This document shows, piece by piece, positions 34,339-43,149 of a stretch of 64,000 nt of DNA (within the stretch, counting starts at the first letter, position 1; the number at the start of each line of letters is the position of its first letter). A model generated the notes under the pieces. The model made no database searches and had not been told where the DNA came from. It saw nothing but the letters and a program-made list of their open reading frames with translations. Made by a program: the position numbers and the translations under genes. This DNA comes from JAUUSJ01 sp964439395 (GTDB taxonomy: Bacteria > Bacillota > Clostridia > Lachnospirales > Lachnospiraceae): the NCBI GenBank assembly GCA_964439395.1, contig CAYTNV010000001.1:124001-188000 (forward strand), in the 5' to 3' direction.

Positions 34339-35727
34339 ATGGTACATCAGTATAAATTAAACGGATATAATATTGTGTTAGATACTTGCTCTGGCGGCGT
34401 TCATGTTGTGGACGAGGTGGCTTATGATATGATTGAGATGTATAAGAAAAAGCAGCCAGAGGAGATGATTGAGGAATTATCAGAAAAATATAAGGATAGA
34501 GAAGATGTGACAGAGGAAGAATTAAAGCTTTGTCTTGAGGATATAGAGGAATTGGAGAAGAGTGGACAGCTTTTTACGGAGGATACATTTGAGGAGATGG
34601 CAGGTACATTTAAGGAGCGCTCTGGAAATGTCGTAAAGGCTCTTTGTCTTCACGTAGCACATACTTGTAATCTAAACTGTGGCTATTGTTTCGCCAGTCA
34701 GGGAAAATATCACGGTGACCGTGCGGTGATGAGTTTCGAAGTCGGAAAGAGAGCGCTTGATTTCTTGATTGAAAATTCTGGAACTAGAACAAATCTCGAG
34801 GTTGATTTTTTTGGCGGTGAGCCGCTTATGAACTGGGATGTTGTTAAGCAATTAGTCGAGTATGCCAGAACAGTGGAGAAAAAATACAATAAAAACTTTA
34901 GATTTACGTTGACGACAAACGGAATGCTAATCGATGATGATGTCATTGATTTTGCAAATCGCGAGATGAGCAATGTCGTTTTATCTTTGGATGGAAGAAA
35001 AGAAATTCACGATAGATGCCGTGTGGACTATGCGGGAAATGGAAGCTATGATCAGATTGTCCCAAAATTCCAAAAGTTAGTGGAATCTAGAGGTGGAAAA
35101 AATTATTATATGAGAGGGACATTTACTCACGCAAATCCAGATTTTACGAATGATGTTTTTCATATGGCAGATTTGGGATTTACGGAGCTTAGTATGGAGC
35201 CAGTTGTCTGTAAACCAGAGGATGAGGCGGTTCTAACAACAGAAGATTTGGAAATCGTAAAAGAGCAGTATGAAATTTTGGCGAAGGATATGTTAAGACG
35301 TCAAAAGGAAGGAAAGCCAATTACATTTTATCATTATATGTTGGATTTGACAGAGGGACCTTGTATTTATAAGCGCATCTCAGGCTGTGGTTCAGGAACA
35401 GAGTATATGGCGGTGACTCCTTGGGGAGATTTATATCCTTGTCACCAGTTTGTCGGTGAGGAGAGCTATAAGCTTGGAGACATTTGGAATGGCGTGCAAA
35501 ATCAGGAACTTCGAGAGGAATTTCGCTCATGCAATGCCTATGCGAGAGAAGAATGTGCAGATTGTTGGGCGAAGCTTTACTGCTCTGGCGGTTGTGCTGC
35601 GAATGGATATCATGCGACAGGAACGATTCGGGGCGTATATGAACCTGGATGTGAGTTGTTTAAAAAGCGTATTGAATGTGCGATTATGATGCGCGTGGCA
35701 GAGCAGGAGATGGCAGAAGAAAAATGA
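34339..35727 (+). CDS. scfB: SCIFF radical SAM/SPASM maturase
   Basis: A 462-residue enzyme (CteB-like) that installs thioether links in the SCIFF peptide. The first 85 residues resemble a peptide-binding RRE domain (VDEVAYDMIEMYKKK). The radical SAM motif is CNLNCGYCFASQGKYHG, followed by DFFGGEPLMNW. The SPASM region has Cys residues in GPCIYKRISGCGSG, WGDLYPCHQF, and CADCWAKLYCSGGCAANGYHATGT...PGCELFKKRIECA. It lies 190 bases after the precursor and overlaps the decarboxylase start by four bases. Confidence 0.94.
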   Translation: MVHQYKLNGYNIVLDTCSGGVHVVDEVAYDMIEMYKKKQPEEMIEELSEKYKDREDVTEEELKLCLEDIEELEKSGQLFTEDTFEEMAGTFKERSGNVVKALCLHVAHTCNLNCGYCFASQGKYHGDRAVMSFEVGKRALDFLIENSGTRTNLEVDFFGGEPLMNWDVVKQLVEYARTVEKKYNKNFRFTLTTNGMLIDDDVIDFANREMSNVVLSLDGRKEIHDRCRVDYAGNGSYDQIVPKFQKLVESRGGKNYYMRGTFTHANPDFTNDVFHMADLGFTELSMEPVVCKPEDEAVLTTEDLEIVKEQYEILAKDMLRRQKEGKPITFYHYMLDLTEGPCIYKRISGCGSGTEYMAVTPWGDLYPCHQFVGEESYKLGDIWNGVQNQELREEFRSCNAYAREECADCWAKLYCSGGCAANGYHATGTIRGVYEPGCELFKKRIECAIMMRVAEQEMAEEK

Positions 35728-37136
35728 AGACACCGATTGCAGAGTTTGTAGAGAAATATGAACAATCAAAAATGCTAAGATTTCATATGCCTGGACATAA
35801 AGGAAAGAATTTTTTAGGCTGTGAGGGAATTGATATTACGGAAGTAAAAGGAGCGGACAGCTTATATGAGGCAGATGGAATTATAGCCAAGAGTGAGGAA
35901 ACTGCGACAAAGCTTTTTGGAACCTTTCGCACGCTGTACTCGACAGAAGGCTCTAGTCAATGTATTCGTGCTATGCTCTATCTCGCAGTCACAAATAAAA
36001 AACAGGAGATTAGGGCGGGAGAGCGATCTCTTATTCTAGCAGCTAGAAATGTTCATAAAGCATTTTTATATGCCGCTGCGCTTTTGGATATCGATGTCGA
36101 GTGGCTTTGGAGTGAGAACGAGAGCGAATCACTCTGTAAATGCGATATTTCAGCTAAGCAACTGAAAAATACTTTAGAGAGATTGAAAAAGTCAGGGAGA
36201 AAACCAGCGGCAGTCTATGTCACAAGTCCTAACTATTTAGGGCAGCGATTGGATATTGAAGGTTTATCCAAGATAGCACATGAGCACGGAGTTCTTTTTT
36301 TAGTTGACAATGCGCACGGTGCATATTTACATTTTTTGGAAAAATCTAAACATCCAATAGATTTGGGAGCAGACTTATGTTGTGACAGTGCCCATAAGAC
36401 ATTGCCAGTTTTAACAGGAGGAGCCTATCTTCATATCGCCAATGGAGATATCGGTCGGGAAGACAAAAAAAAGAGAAGAAAGATGGCAAGATGGATGGCA
36501 GATAGAAGTAAGCAGGCTATGTCTTTATTTGGCTCTACAAGCCCATCGTATTTGATTATGGCTTCTTTAGACCTTTGTAATCACTATATAACAGATGGAT
36601 ACAAAGAAAAATTAAGAGAAAAGATAGAGCAGATTGATAATCTGAAAAAAGATTTAGTGAGACAGGGATGGAAGATAGAAAAAACAGATCCACTTAAAAT
36701 TACAATTAAAGTACCAGAGAAAGCTGGCAAAAACATAAGCGATAGATTAAGAGAAAAGAAAATAGAGTGTGAGTACGCGGAAGAGAGCTATATTGTTTTT
36801 ATGCTGACTGTGGAAAATACAGAGGAAGAGCTTGCGTATTTGAGAGAGAGCTTGGGTGAGCTTGCAGGGCAACTGCAGTTGAGATTTTTTGATATTCCAA
36901 AAGCTATTACATTTCCAATGCGAAAAGGAGAGCAGATTTGTTCCATTCGCCAGGCTATTTTCTCACCGAGTGAGAGAATTCCAGTGAGAGAAGCCCTTGG
37001 ACGGATTTGCGCTACACCGACAGTGACCTGTCCTCCAGCGATTCCGATTGCAGTGGCGGGGGAGAAAATTGATGAACAAGCTATAGAAATGTTTGAGTAT
37101 TATGGAATTATGGAAGTGGATGTTTTAAAAAAATAA
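35724..37136 (+). CDS. Orn/Lys/Arg decarboxylase-family PLP enzyme
   Basis: A 470-residue fold-type I enzyme. The PLP-binding Lys is in DSAHKTLPVLTGGAYLH. RFHMPGHKG near the start, LYSTEGSSQ, and VDNAHGAYLHF are family motifs, and the C-terminal domain (IPVREALGRICATPTVTCPPAIPI) is typical. It likely makes a polyamine precursor (cadaverine, agmatine or similar), which would connect with the potABCD importer elsewhere in the window. The ATG at 35724 overlaps the scfB stop; longer starts would run far into scfB. Exact amino acid substrate is undetermined. Confidence 0.87.
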   Translation: MKTPIAEFVEKYEQSKMLRFHMPGHKGKNFLGCEGIDITEVKGADSLYEADGIIAKSEETATKLFGTFRTLYSTEGSSQCIRAMLYLAVTNKKQEIRAGERSLILAARNVHKAFLYAAALLDIDVEWLWSENESESLCKCDISAKQLKNTLERLKKSGRKPAAVYVTSPNYLGQRLDIEGLSKIAHEHGVLFLVDNAHGAYLHFLEKSKHPIDLGADLCCDSAHKTLPVLTGGAYLHIANGDIGREDKKKRRKMARWMADRSKQAMSLFGSTSPSYLIMASLDLCNHYITDGYKEKLREKIEQIDNLKKDLVRQGWKIEKTDPLKITIKVPEKAGKNISDRLREKKIECEYAEESYIVFMLTVENTEEELAYLRESLGELAGQLQLRFFDIPKAITFPMRKGEQICSIRQAIFSPSERIPVREALGRICATPTVTCPPAIPIAVAGEKIDEQAIEMFEYYGIMEVDVLKK

Positions 37137-37212
37137 CTGATATTTTGGCATATCTCATAGGCTTATCTGGCGCAGTAAGTTAAGAATATAATATAAACAT
37201 AGAAAGGATATG

Positions 37213-37262
37213 AAAAGAGAGGTAATTATTTAAAAAAAATGCAATAATTACCTCTTTTTTTA
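37213..37262 (+). terminator. Terminator after the decarboxylase
   Basis: GAGGTAATTATT (37219-37230) pairs with AATAATTACCTC (37243-37254), further A-T pairs outside, then a run of Ts. Confidence 0.9.
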
Positions 37263-37294
37263 TTTTATCATGTTGCTATGCTCTTGTATGGAGG

Positions 37295-38092
37295 TCAATC
37301 TGAAAAATTAGATTGAATATCAAATCCGTGATTCATCGGTCCACTTCCCTTTCCTAGGTCAAGCATATCCGCCAAAGCACCAGAAATATAAGCTTTTGCG
37401 CGTTCCACGGCTGTCTCGAGTTCATAGCCTTTTGCTAGATTGGACGCAATCGCACTTGAGAGTGTACAGCCTGTTCCATGTGTATTTGGGTTATTGATTC
37501 GTTTGCCGCAGAACCATTTATAATTGTCATTATGGTAGAGAAGATCATTGGCATCTTGTACCTGATGTCCTCCTTTACATAAAACAGAGCAGTGATATGT
37601 ATCACTAATTTTCTTCGCTGCCGCAATCATATCTTTCTCAGTCTTGATTACCATCTCTGCTAAAATCTCAGCTTCTGGAATATTTGGAGTGAGAATAGTA
37701 GAAATTGGAAGGAGACACTGTTTGAGACATAAGAGAGCCTCATCTTCAATAAGTTTTGCCCCGCTTGTCGCCACCATAACGGGATCCACAACAATGTTTT
37801 TTGCATTATACTGTTTTAATTTTTCTGCAATTGTTTTGATAATATCACTGGAAGATACCATACCGATTTTGACTGCGTCAGGATAGATATCTGTAAAAAT
37901 GCAGTCCAATTCTTTTGCCAGAAAATCTGATGTCACATTTACAATACCAGTAACACCAGTTGTATTTTGGGCTGTCAAGGCGGTGATGGCACTCATGGCG
38001 TAGACGCCGTTTGCCATCATCGTTTTTATATCTGCCTGAATACCAGCGCCTCCGCTGGAATCACTTCCAGCAATTGTTAATGCTGTTTTCAT
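37295..38092 (-). CDS. thiD: Hydroxymethylpyrimidine/phosphomethylpyrimidine kinase
   Basis: A 265-residue ribokinase-fold enzyme that phosphorylates HMP and HMP-P to HMP-PP. It begins MKTALTIAGSDSSGGAGIQADIKTM, the ThiD signature, at 38092 behind AGAGGAGAA; the reading frame upstream is open but lies inside thiE. NTHGTGCTLSSAIASNLAKG near the end holds the catalytic Asp-equivalent region (GTGC anion hole). The start overlaps the thiE stop (ATGA). Last gene of the riboswitch-controlled thiM-thiE-thiD operon. Confidence 0.94.
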   Translation of the reverse strand: MKTALTIAGSDSSGGAGIQADIKTMMANGVYAMSAITALTAQNTTGVTGIVNVTSDFLAKELDCIFTDIYPDAVKIGMVSSSDIIKTIAEKLKQYNAKNIVVDPVMVATSGAKLIEDEALLCLKQCLLPISTILTPNIPEAEILAEMVIKTEKDMIAAAKKISDTYHCSVLCKGGHQVQDANDLLYHNDNYKWFCGKRINNPNTHGTGCTLSSAIASNLAKGYELETAVERAKAYISGALADMLDLGKGSGPMNHGFDIQSNFSD

Positions 38093-38739
38093 AATGATTT
38101 CTCCTCTAACATAATTTTTGTAGCTTCTTTTAATTGTTTTGCAGCAGTCTCGATATCTGGCTTTGCGTAAATTGCACTGATAACTGCGATTCCGCAAAGT
38201 CCAAGATTGGAAAGTTCACTCACATTTTTCTCGCTGATGCCACCGATTGCGATAACGGGAATATTGACAGCCTTACAGATTGCCTTAACAGTTTCATGAC
38301 TTACTTCAGCTGCATCATCTTTCGATGTAGTTGGAAATACAGATCCAACTCCGAGATAGTCGGCACCTCTTTTTTCCGCCAAGATAGCCTGCTCTACAGT
38401 CTGAGCGGATACGCCAATGATTTTACCTGGTCCTAATTTTTCTCTCACATTTCCAGCTTCCATATCGGACTGACCGACATGAACACCATCGGCATCTATA
38501 GAAAGAGCGATATCTACATTATCGTTGATGACAAAAGGTACGTGATATCTTTTGCAAAGCTCTTTTAACTGTTTTGCTTCCTCTAAGAAATGCTGCTCAT
38601 CTAAGTTTTTTTCTCGAAGCTGGATAAAGGTAGCTCCTCCCTTTAGGCTTTTTTCTACTTGATTATATAATGTCTCTCCATTCAACCAGCTGCGGTCTGT
38701 CACGGCGTATAATAATAAATCTTTTTTATCGCAGTTCAT
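38089..38739 (-). CDS. thiE: Thiamine-phosphate synthase
   Basis: A 216-residue TIM-barrel enzyme coupling HMP-PP with thiazole phosphate to thiamine phosphate. Motifs: LYAVTDRSWL at the start, GGATFIQLREKNLDEQ, VPFVINDNVDIALSIDADGVHVGQSD, GVSAQTVEQA, GADYLGVGSVFPTTSK and VIAIGGISEKN. The length is standard. Its ATG overlaps the end of thiM by 14 bases and its stop overlaps thiD, so the three genes are translationally coupled. Confidence 0.95.
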   Translation of the reverse strand: MNCDKKDLLLYAVTDRSWLNGETLYNQVEKSLKGGATFIQLREKNLDEQHFLEEAKQLKELCKRYHVPFVINDNVDIALSIDADGVHVGQSDMEAGNVREKLGPGKIIGVSAQTVEQAILAEKRGADYLGVGSVFPTTSKDDAAEVSHETVKAICKAVNIPVIAIGGISEKNVSELSNLGLCGIAVISAIYAKPDIETAAKQLKEATKIMLEEKSL

Positions 38740-39547
38740 AATTTGCTCCTTTATCTAATGTGTTACTATCCATATTGTAAATTGCATCGATAATTCGATT
38801 TCTGTAAGTGGAATTTCCATCACCCTCCTGCATACGATTCCATCCAATTTCTCCAGCAAGTCCCATTGTACATACAGCAGCAGCGGCAGCATCCAACATA
38901 TTTTCTCTGTTTGCAACTAAAAATGCAGTCATTATGCCAGAAAGTTGGCAACCAGTTCCCGTGATTTTTCCCATTTCAGGACGGCCATTTCGGATAACAT
39001 AGCATTTTTTTGCATTTCCTACAAGGTCAATCGCTCCAGTAATTGCGATAATACTTCCTGTTTTTTTGGATAAATCTTTTACAAAAGCGACAGCTGTATT
39101 TAGATTTTCCTCTGTAACAGCATCCGAAACATCGGCATCAACACCCTTTGTTGTGCCACTTCCAAGCGCCAATGTCTTAATCTCAGAAATATTCCCTCGG
39201 ATAACGTTAAACTTGATTTCCTTCATTAAATTCACAGCTGTATTTGTGCGAAGTGCGCTTGCACCAGCTCCGACAGGGTCTAAAAGCACGATATGATTTA
39301 ATTCATTTGATTTTTTTCCAGCCTTAAACATTGCTTTAATACTTCTTTTATGTAATGTTCCGATATTGATATTTAATCCACCGCAAATGGAAGTGATATC
39401 TGTCACATCTTTTGGCTCATCAGACATAATTGGACTTGCGCCGCAGGCAAGCAAAACATTTGCCACGTCATTTACCGTCACATAGTTTGTAATATTATGT
39501 ACTAAAGGTGTGGCTTTTCTTACATTTTCAATACATTTTCCTAACAT
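38726..39547 (-). CDS. thiM: Hydroxyethylthiazole kinase
   Basis: A 273-residue kinase that phosphorylates 4-methyl-5-hydroxyethylthiazole, the salvage route to thiazole phosphate. Motifs: PLVHNITNYVTVNDVANVLLACGASPIMSDEP, VLLDPVGAGASALRT, and GKITGTGCQLSGIMTAFL with the catalytic Cys. It starts at 39547 behind AGGAGG; an in-frame extension upstream is out of family and covers leader structure. First gene of the operon, preceded by a TPP riboswitch and terminator. Confidence 0.95.
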   Translation of the reverse strand: MLGKCIENVRKATPLVHNITNYVTVNDVANVLLACGASPIMSDEPKDVTDITSICGGLNINIGTLHKRSIKAMFKAGKKSNELNHIVLLDPVGAGASALRTNTAVNLMKEIKFNVIRGNISEIKTLALGSGTTKGVDADVSDAVTEENLNTAVAFVKDLSKKTGSIIAITGAIDLVGNAKKCYVIRNGRPEMGKITGTGCQLSGIMTAFLVANRENMLDAAAAAVCTMGLAGEIGWNRMQEGDGNSTYRNRIIDAIYNMDSNTLDKGANYELR

Positions 39548-39634
39548 AATTTTCCTCCTAAATAAATATATAAGACCAACATTTGACAGACAAGTGAAAA
39601 TAAATTTGCCCTTACCCGCCCGCTTGACAGGAAC

Positions 39635-39759
39635 TTTCATAGTGCACAGTCGGTACTAATATTCAGCTTCGCTTTACAAGCTCGCTTCATTAAGTACCTT
39701 TGTGTACATGAAACCAACTGCTCATCTTTCGCCTTCGGCTCGGATTCACAGGGTTTCAT
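39635..39759 (-). repeat. Structured insert in the thiM leader
   Basis: It lies between the riboswitch terminator and thiM. TTTCAT (39635-39640), a following GTGCACA and GGTACT (39652-39657) pair with AGTACC (39693-39698), TGTGTAC (39701-39707) and ATGAAA (39708-39713). The last arm, as ATGAAACC (39708-39715), can instead pair with GGTTTCAT (39752-39759). The sequence is more GC-rich than its surroundings and encodes nothing. Confidence 0.6.
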
Positions 39760-39763
39760 AGTA

Positions 39764-39795
39764 AAAAACGGATATTCCTAAAAATGGAATATCCG
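39764..39795 (-). terminator. Riboswitch-controlled terminator before thiM
   Basis: CGGATATTCC pairs with GGAATATCCG (39786-39795 with 39770-39779), and six Ts follow on the minus strand. It lies directly after the TPP aptamer. Confidence 0.88.
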
Positions 39796-39810
39796 CAGCA
39801 TACAAATCGT

Positions 39811-39897
39811 TATTTCCCTACGTTGGCATTATCCAAATCAGGTTTTGGGTCAAGACAAATGGTCTACTCTCAGCCTGCCGAACAAGCTCCCCGTTGC
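39811..39897 (-). ncRNA. TPP riboswitch of thiMED
   Basis: On the minus strand the aptamer shows GGGGAGC, GGCTGAGAGTAGACC, ACCTGATTTGGATAATGCCA and CGTAGGGAA in the normal THI-box order. A terminator follows within about 20 bases, so control is by transcription termination when TPP is bound. Confidence 0.95.
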
Positions 39898-40025
39898 TAT
39901 TAACTATACTACGAAAAGAAAGATTTGTAAATGGAGAGTTTAATTTCAGTCATTACAAATTTGCAGTTTGAGGCTTCTTTTGTTAAAATATAAAAAATAC
40001 GATGGATAAAAGAGGGGGAAAAGTC

Positions 40026-40790
40026 ATGCGGTTAGAGGAATTGATTAATAAAAATTATGATAAATTAAATGAAAATGATAAGATGATTTGGCAGTATATT
40101 CAGGAAAATAAGAAAAAATGTTGTGATATATCGATTGAGGAGCTGGCAAAAATATGTAGTATATCTAGAACTACGATCTCAAGATTCACACAGAAACTTT
40201 CATTTCATGGCTTTCGGGAATTTAAGTTACATCTTAAATTGGAATGTGAAAATGACAAAGCGCAGGATGCACTTCTTCTCGATGATGTATGTAATAACTT
40301 TGTCAGATGTATTCAGACAGTTAAAAATACAGATATGGATGAGATATGTGAACATATACATTGTGCAAAAAGACTTTTTGTTTTTGGAACAGGAGAAACT
40401 CAGTATGCAGCCGCTCAAATGCTCAAGAGAATGTTTATGAGTGTTAATCGTTTCTTCGTCACGCTTTACGGAAGAAGTGAACTTACGATGGCTTTGGAAG
40501 ATATGAGTGATAAGGATTTGGCGATACTTATTTCCTTATCAGGGGAGACAGAACCTGTAGTGTCGGCTGCAAAGGCAATGAGAATAAAAGGAGTATATAC
40601 CATATCCATAACTAGGATAAGTGATAATACGCTCTCGCGTCTTTGTCGAGCCAATTTATATATTCAACCAAATCCATTTATTCGCAGAGGAGGAGTAAGC
40701 TTTGAGACATGTAGCTCGTATTTTAATATTGCAGAGATACTATGTGTAAAGTATATGTTGTATATAAAACGTAAGAACGAAAAAAATTGA
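40026..40790 (+). CDS. RpiR-family transcriptional regulator
   Basis: A 254-residue regulator. The N-terminal helix-turn-helix (about 1-75) reads SIEELAKICSISRTTISRFTQKLSFHGFREFK. The SIS sugar-isomerase domain (about 105-240) has LFVFGTGETQYAAAQMLKRMF and LAILISLSGETEPVVSAAKAM, which bind phosphosugars. ATG at 40026 fits AGAGGGGGAA; an upstream ATG at 40002 is less well placed. A terminator follows and then the alpha-glucoside PTS and GH4 genes, which it most likely controls in response to a sugar phosphate. Confidence 0.87.
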   Translation: MRLEELINKNYDKLNENDKMIWQYIQENKKKCCDISIEELAKICSISRTTISRFTQKLSFHGFREFKLHLKLECENDKAQDALLLDDVCNNFVRCIQTVKNTDMDEICEHIHCAKRLFVFGTGETQYAAAQMLKRMFMSVNRFFVTLYGRSELTMALEDMSDKDLAILISLSGETEPVVSAAKAMRIKGVYTISITRISDNTLSRLCRANLYIQPNPFIRRGGVSFETCSSYFNIAEILCVKYMLYIKRKNEKN

Positions 40791-40814
40791 ACCAAAATGC
40801 ACAGATATATATAT

Positions 40815-40866
40815 AAAATGCTTAAATTATAAATCCTATAGGGTGAAAAATTTAAGCATTTTTTAT
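40815..40866 (+). terminator. Terminator after the RpiR gene
   Basis: AATGCTTAAA (40817-40826) pairs with TTTAAGCATT (40851-40860), preceded by As and followed by Ts. Confidence 0.85.
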
Positions 40867-41029
40867 TTTTTTTTGTGCATAGGTACAAAAAATGTGCAAA
40901 GGAATTAAAGTTGCACGTATGAAGTAAAAGGGGAAATGGTATTGAAATCCTAGTTTTTGTGAGATAGAATAAAGCCACAAAAGCAAAGACGTCTGGCTAA
41001 AAACTAATAGGATTAAAGGAGGAAATACT

Positions 41030-43129
41030 TTGAAACAGGTAATGCAAAAAGTACAGCGTTTTGGAGGTGCAATGTATACACCAGTTTTGTTATTTTCATT
41101 TGCTGGTATTATGGTAGGTTTATCGACATTATTTTTAAATGCATCCATTTTTGGCGCTATAGCGACAGAAGGACATATTTGGTATCAGTTATGGTATATG
41201 GTCCAGGAAGGTGCATGGATGGTGTTTCGACAGATGCCTTTGTTGTTTGTAATTGGCCTTCCGATAGGGCTGGCAAAAAAACAAAATGCAAGATGTGTGT
41301 TAGAAGCGTTTGTAATTTATATCACATTTAACTATTTTCTTGCAACAGTTTTGCAGTTTTGGGGAGTATTTTTTGGAGTAGATTATACAGCAGAGGTTGG
41401 TGGAACAAGCGGTCTTACAATGATTTGTGGCATAAAAAGTTTGGATACAGGAATGTTTGGAGCCTTGATTATTTCAGGAATTGTTGTGTGGATTCATGAT
41501 CGATATTTTGATAAGGAGCTTCCAGATTGGCTTGGTATATTTGCTGGTTCAAGCTTTGTAGTAATCATAGGATTTTTTGTTATGATTCCGATGGCATTTA
41601 TCTTTGCAGGTGTCTGGCCAAAGATTCAGGCGGTAATTTCTATGCTGCAGAATTTCTTTAAAGCTAGCGGGACGATAGGAGTGGGATTATACGCATTTTG
41701 CGAAAAAATTCTTCTTCCAACGGGATTGCATCATTTCATTTACGCACCATTTACTCTAGATTCGGCGGTTGTTCCTGGAGGAATAGAAGCTTACTGGGCA
41801 TTGCATTTAAGCGAATTTGCAAATAGTACAGAGCCTTTGAAAGAGCTTTTCCCAGCAGGAGGATTTGAATTGTTTGGAAATGCAAAAGTATTTGCACCAA
41901 TCGGAATTACATTGGCATTTTATAGCACTGCTAAAAAAGAGAAAAGAAAACAGGTATTAGCGTTGATGATTCCAGCAGCATTGACTGCAATGTTGACAGG
42001 TATTACAGAGCCAATTGAGTTTACATTTTTATTTATCGCACCAGTATTATTTGTAGTCCACGCATTGCTTTGTGCATGTATTAATGCGGTTATGTATTTG
42101 GTAGGTGTGTCTGGAGCCTTCGGAAATGGTCTGATTGCATGGCTTTCTCTAAATTGGATTCCATGTGGTAAAAATCATTGGCAGACATATGTCATTCAGG
42201 TGATTGTAGGTTTAGCATTTTCATTGATTTGGTTTTTTGTGTTTCGATTTTTAATTAAAAAATTTAATTTTCTTACTCCAGGTCGCGAAGAAGATGGTGA
42301 GGATGCAAAACTCTATACAAAAAAAGATTATCGAGCAAAACAGGCGGGTGGCAGCAATTTAGAATATGCCGCACAAATTTTAGATTTTCTGGGAGGAAAA
42401 GATAATATTATCGATGTTACGAACTGTGCAACTAGACTTAGAGTAAATGTAAAGGATGCCGCACTTGTTCATCCAGAAATAGAATTTAAAAGAATAGGTG
42501 CACATGGACTTAGCAAAAATGGCACAGCAATTCAAGTAATCGTTGGACTTAAAGTGCCAAAAGTAAGAGAACAGTTTGAGGAGTGCATAGCTAAAAATAT
42601 ATTGCCAGAGAAGTCTACTGTCAGCCAGAAGGAAGAGACAGCAGAACATATGATAAATAAGAAACAGCAGGCAGTCAAAAAAGTCTGTCTGTATGCTGCT
42701 CAGACAGGTGAGGTCATTCCATTGGAAAAAGTTCCAGATGATGTATTTTCCCAAAAAGTGATGGGAGATGGAATTGCAATTATTCCAAGAGATACAATAG
42801 TTGTTGCTCCAGTTGCGGGAAAAATAGCAGTTATTGCTGAAACAAAGCATGCATATGCAATTATAGCGGAAGATGGAACAGAGGTATTGATACATATCGG
42901 TCTTGAGACAGTGAAGCTTGATGGAAAAGGTTTTGAGCCACTTGTGAGACAAGGAGATCAGGTTGAAGTTGGAACACCGTTATGTAAAGTAGAAAAATCT
43001 TTGATAAATGGGGAGGTTCCATTGTATACACCGATGATTATTATGAGTTCAGACGAAATGATAGACTTGAAGTTTAAAACAGGCAATGTGACAGCAGGAA
43101 AAGACTGCGTGATTGAATATAAAAAATAA
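41030..43129 (+). CDS. Alpha-glucoside-type PTS EIICBA component
   Basis: A 699-residue three-domain phosphotransferase transporter. EIIC (about 1-420) has roughly ten membrane segments and the glucose-family motif GITEPIEFTFLFIAP. EIIB (about 450-535) has its phospho-Cys in VTNCATRLRVNVKD. EIIA (about 565-695) has its phospho-His in VLIHIGLETVKL. It starts at TTG (41030) behind AAGGAGG. The adjacent GH4 6-phospho-alpha-glucosidase indicates import of maltose or another alpha-glucoside as the 6-phosphate (MalP/AglA-like); I infer the specificity from that neighbour. Confidence 0.9.
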   Translation: MKQVMQKVQRFGGAMYTPVLLFSFAGIMVGLSTLFLNASIFGAIATEGHIWYQLWYMVQEGAWMVFRQMPLLFVIGLPIGLAKKQNARCVLEAFVIYITFNYFLATVLQFWGVFFGVDYTAEVGGTSGLTMICGIKSLDTGMFGALIISGIVVWIHDRYFDKELPDWLGIFAGSSFVVIIGFFVMIPMAFIFAGVWPKIQAVISMLQNFFKASGTIGVGLYAFCEKILLPTGLHHFIYAPFTLDSAVVPGGIEAYWALHLSEFANSTEPLKELFPAGGFELFGNAKVFAPIGITLAFYSTAKKEKRKQVLALMIPAALTAMLTGITEPIEFTFLFIAPVLFVVHALLCACINAVMYLVGVSGAFGNGLIAWLSLNWIPCGKNHWQTYVIQVIVGLAFSLIWFFVFRFLIKKFNFLTPGREEDGEDAKLYTKKDYRAKQAGGSNLEYAAQILDFLGGKDNIIDVTNCATRLRVNVKDAALVHPEIEFKRIGAHGLSKNGTAIQVIVGLKVPKVREQFEECIAKNILPEKSTVSQKEETAEHMINKKQQAVKKVCLYAAQTGEVIPLEKVPDDVFSQKVMGDGIAIIPRDTIVVAPVAGKIAVIAETKHAYAIIAEDGTEVLIHIGLETVKLDGKGFEPLVRQGDQVEVGTPLCKVEKSLINGEVPLYTPMIIMSSDEMIDLKFKTGNVTAGKDCVIEYKK

Positions 43130-43149
43130 AGAAAAAGGAGTGTATGATT

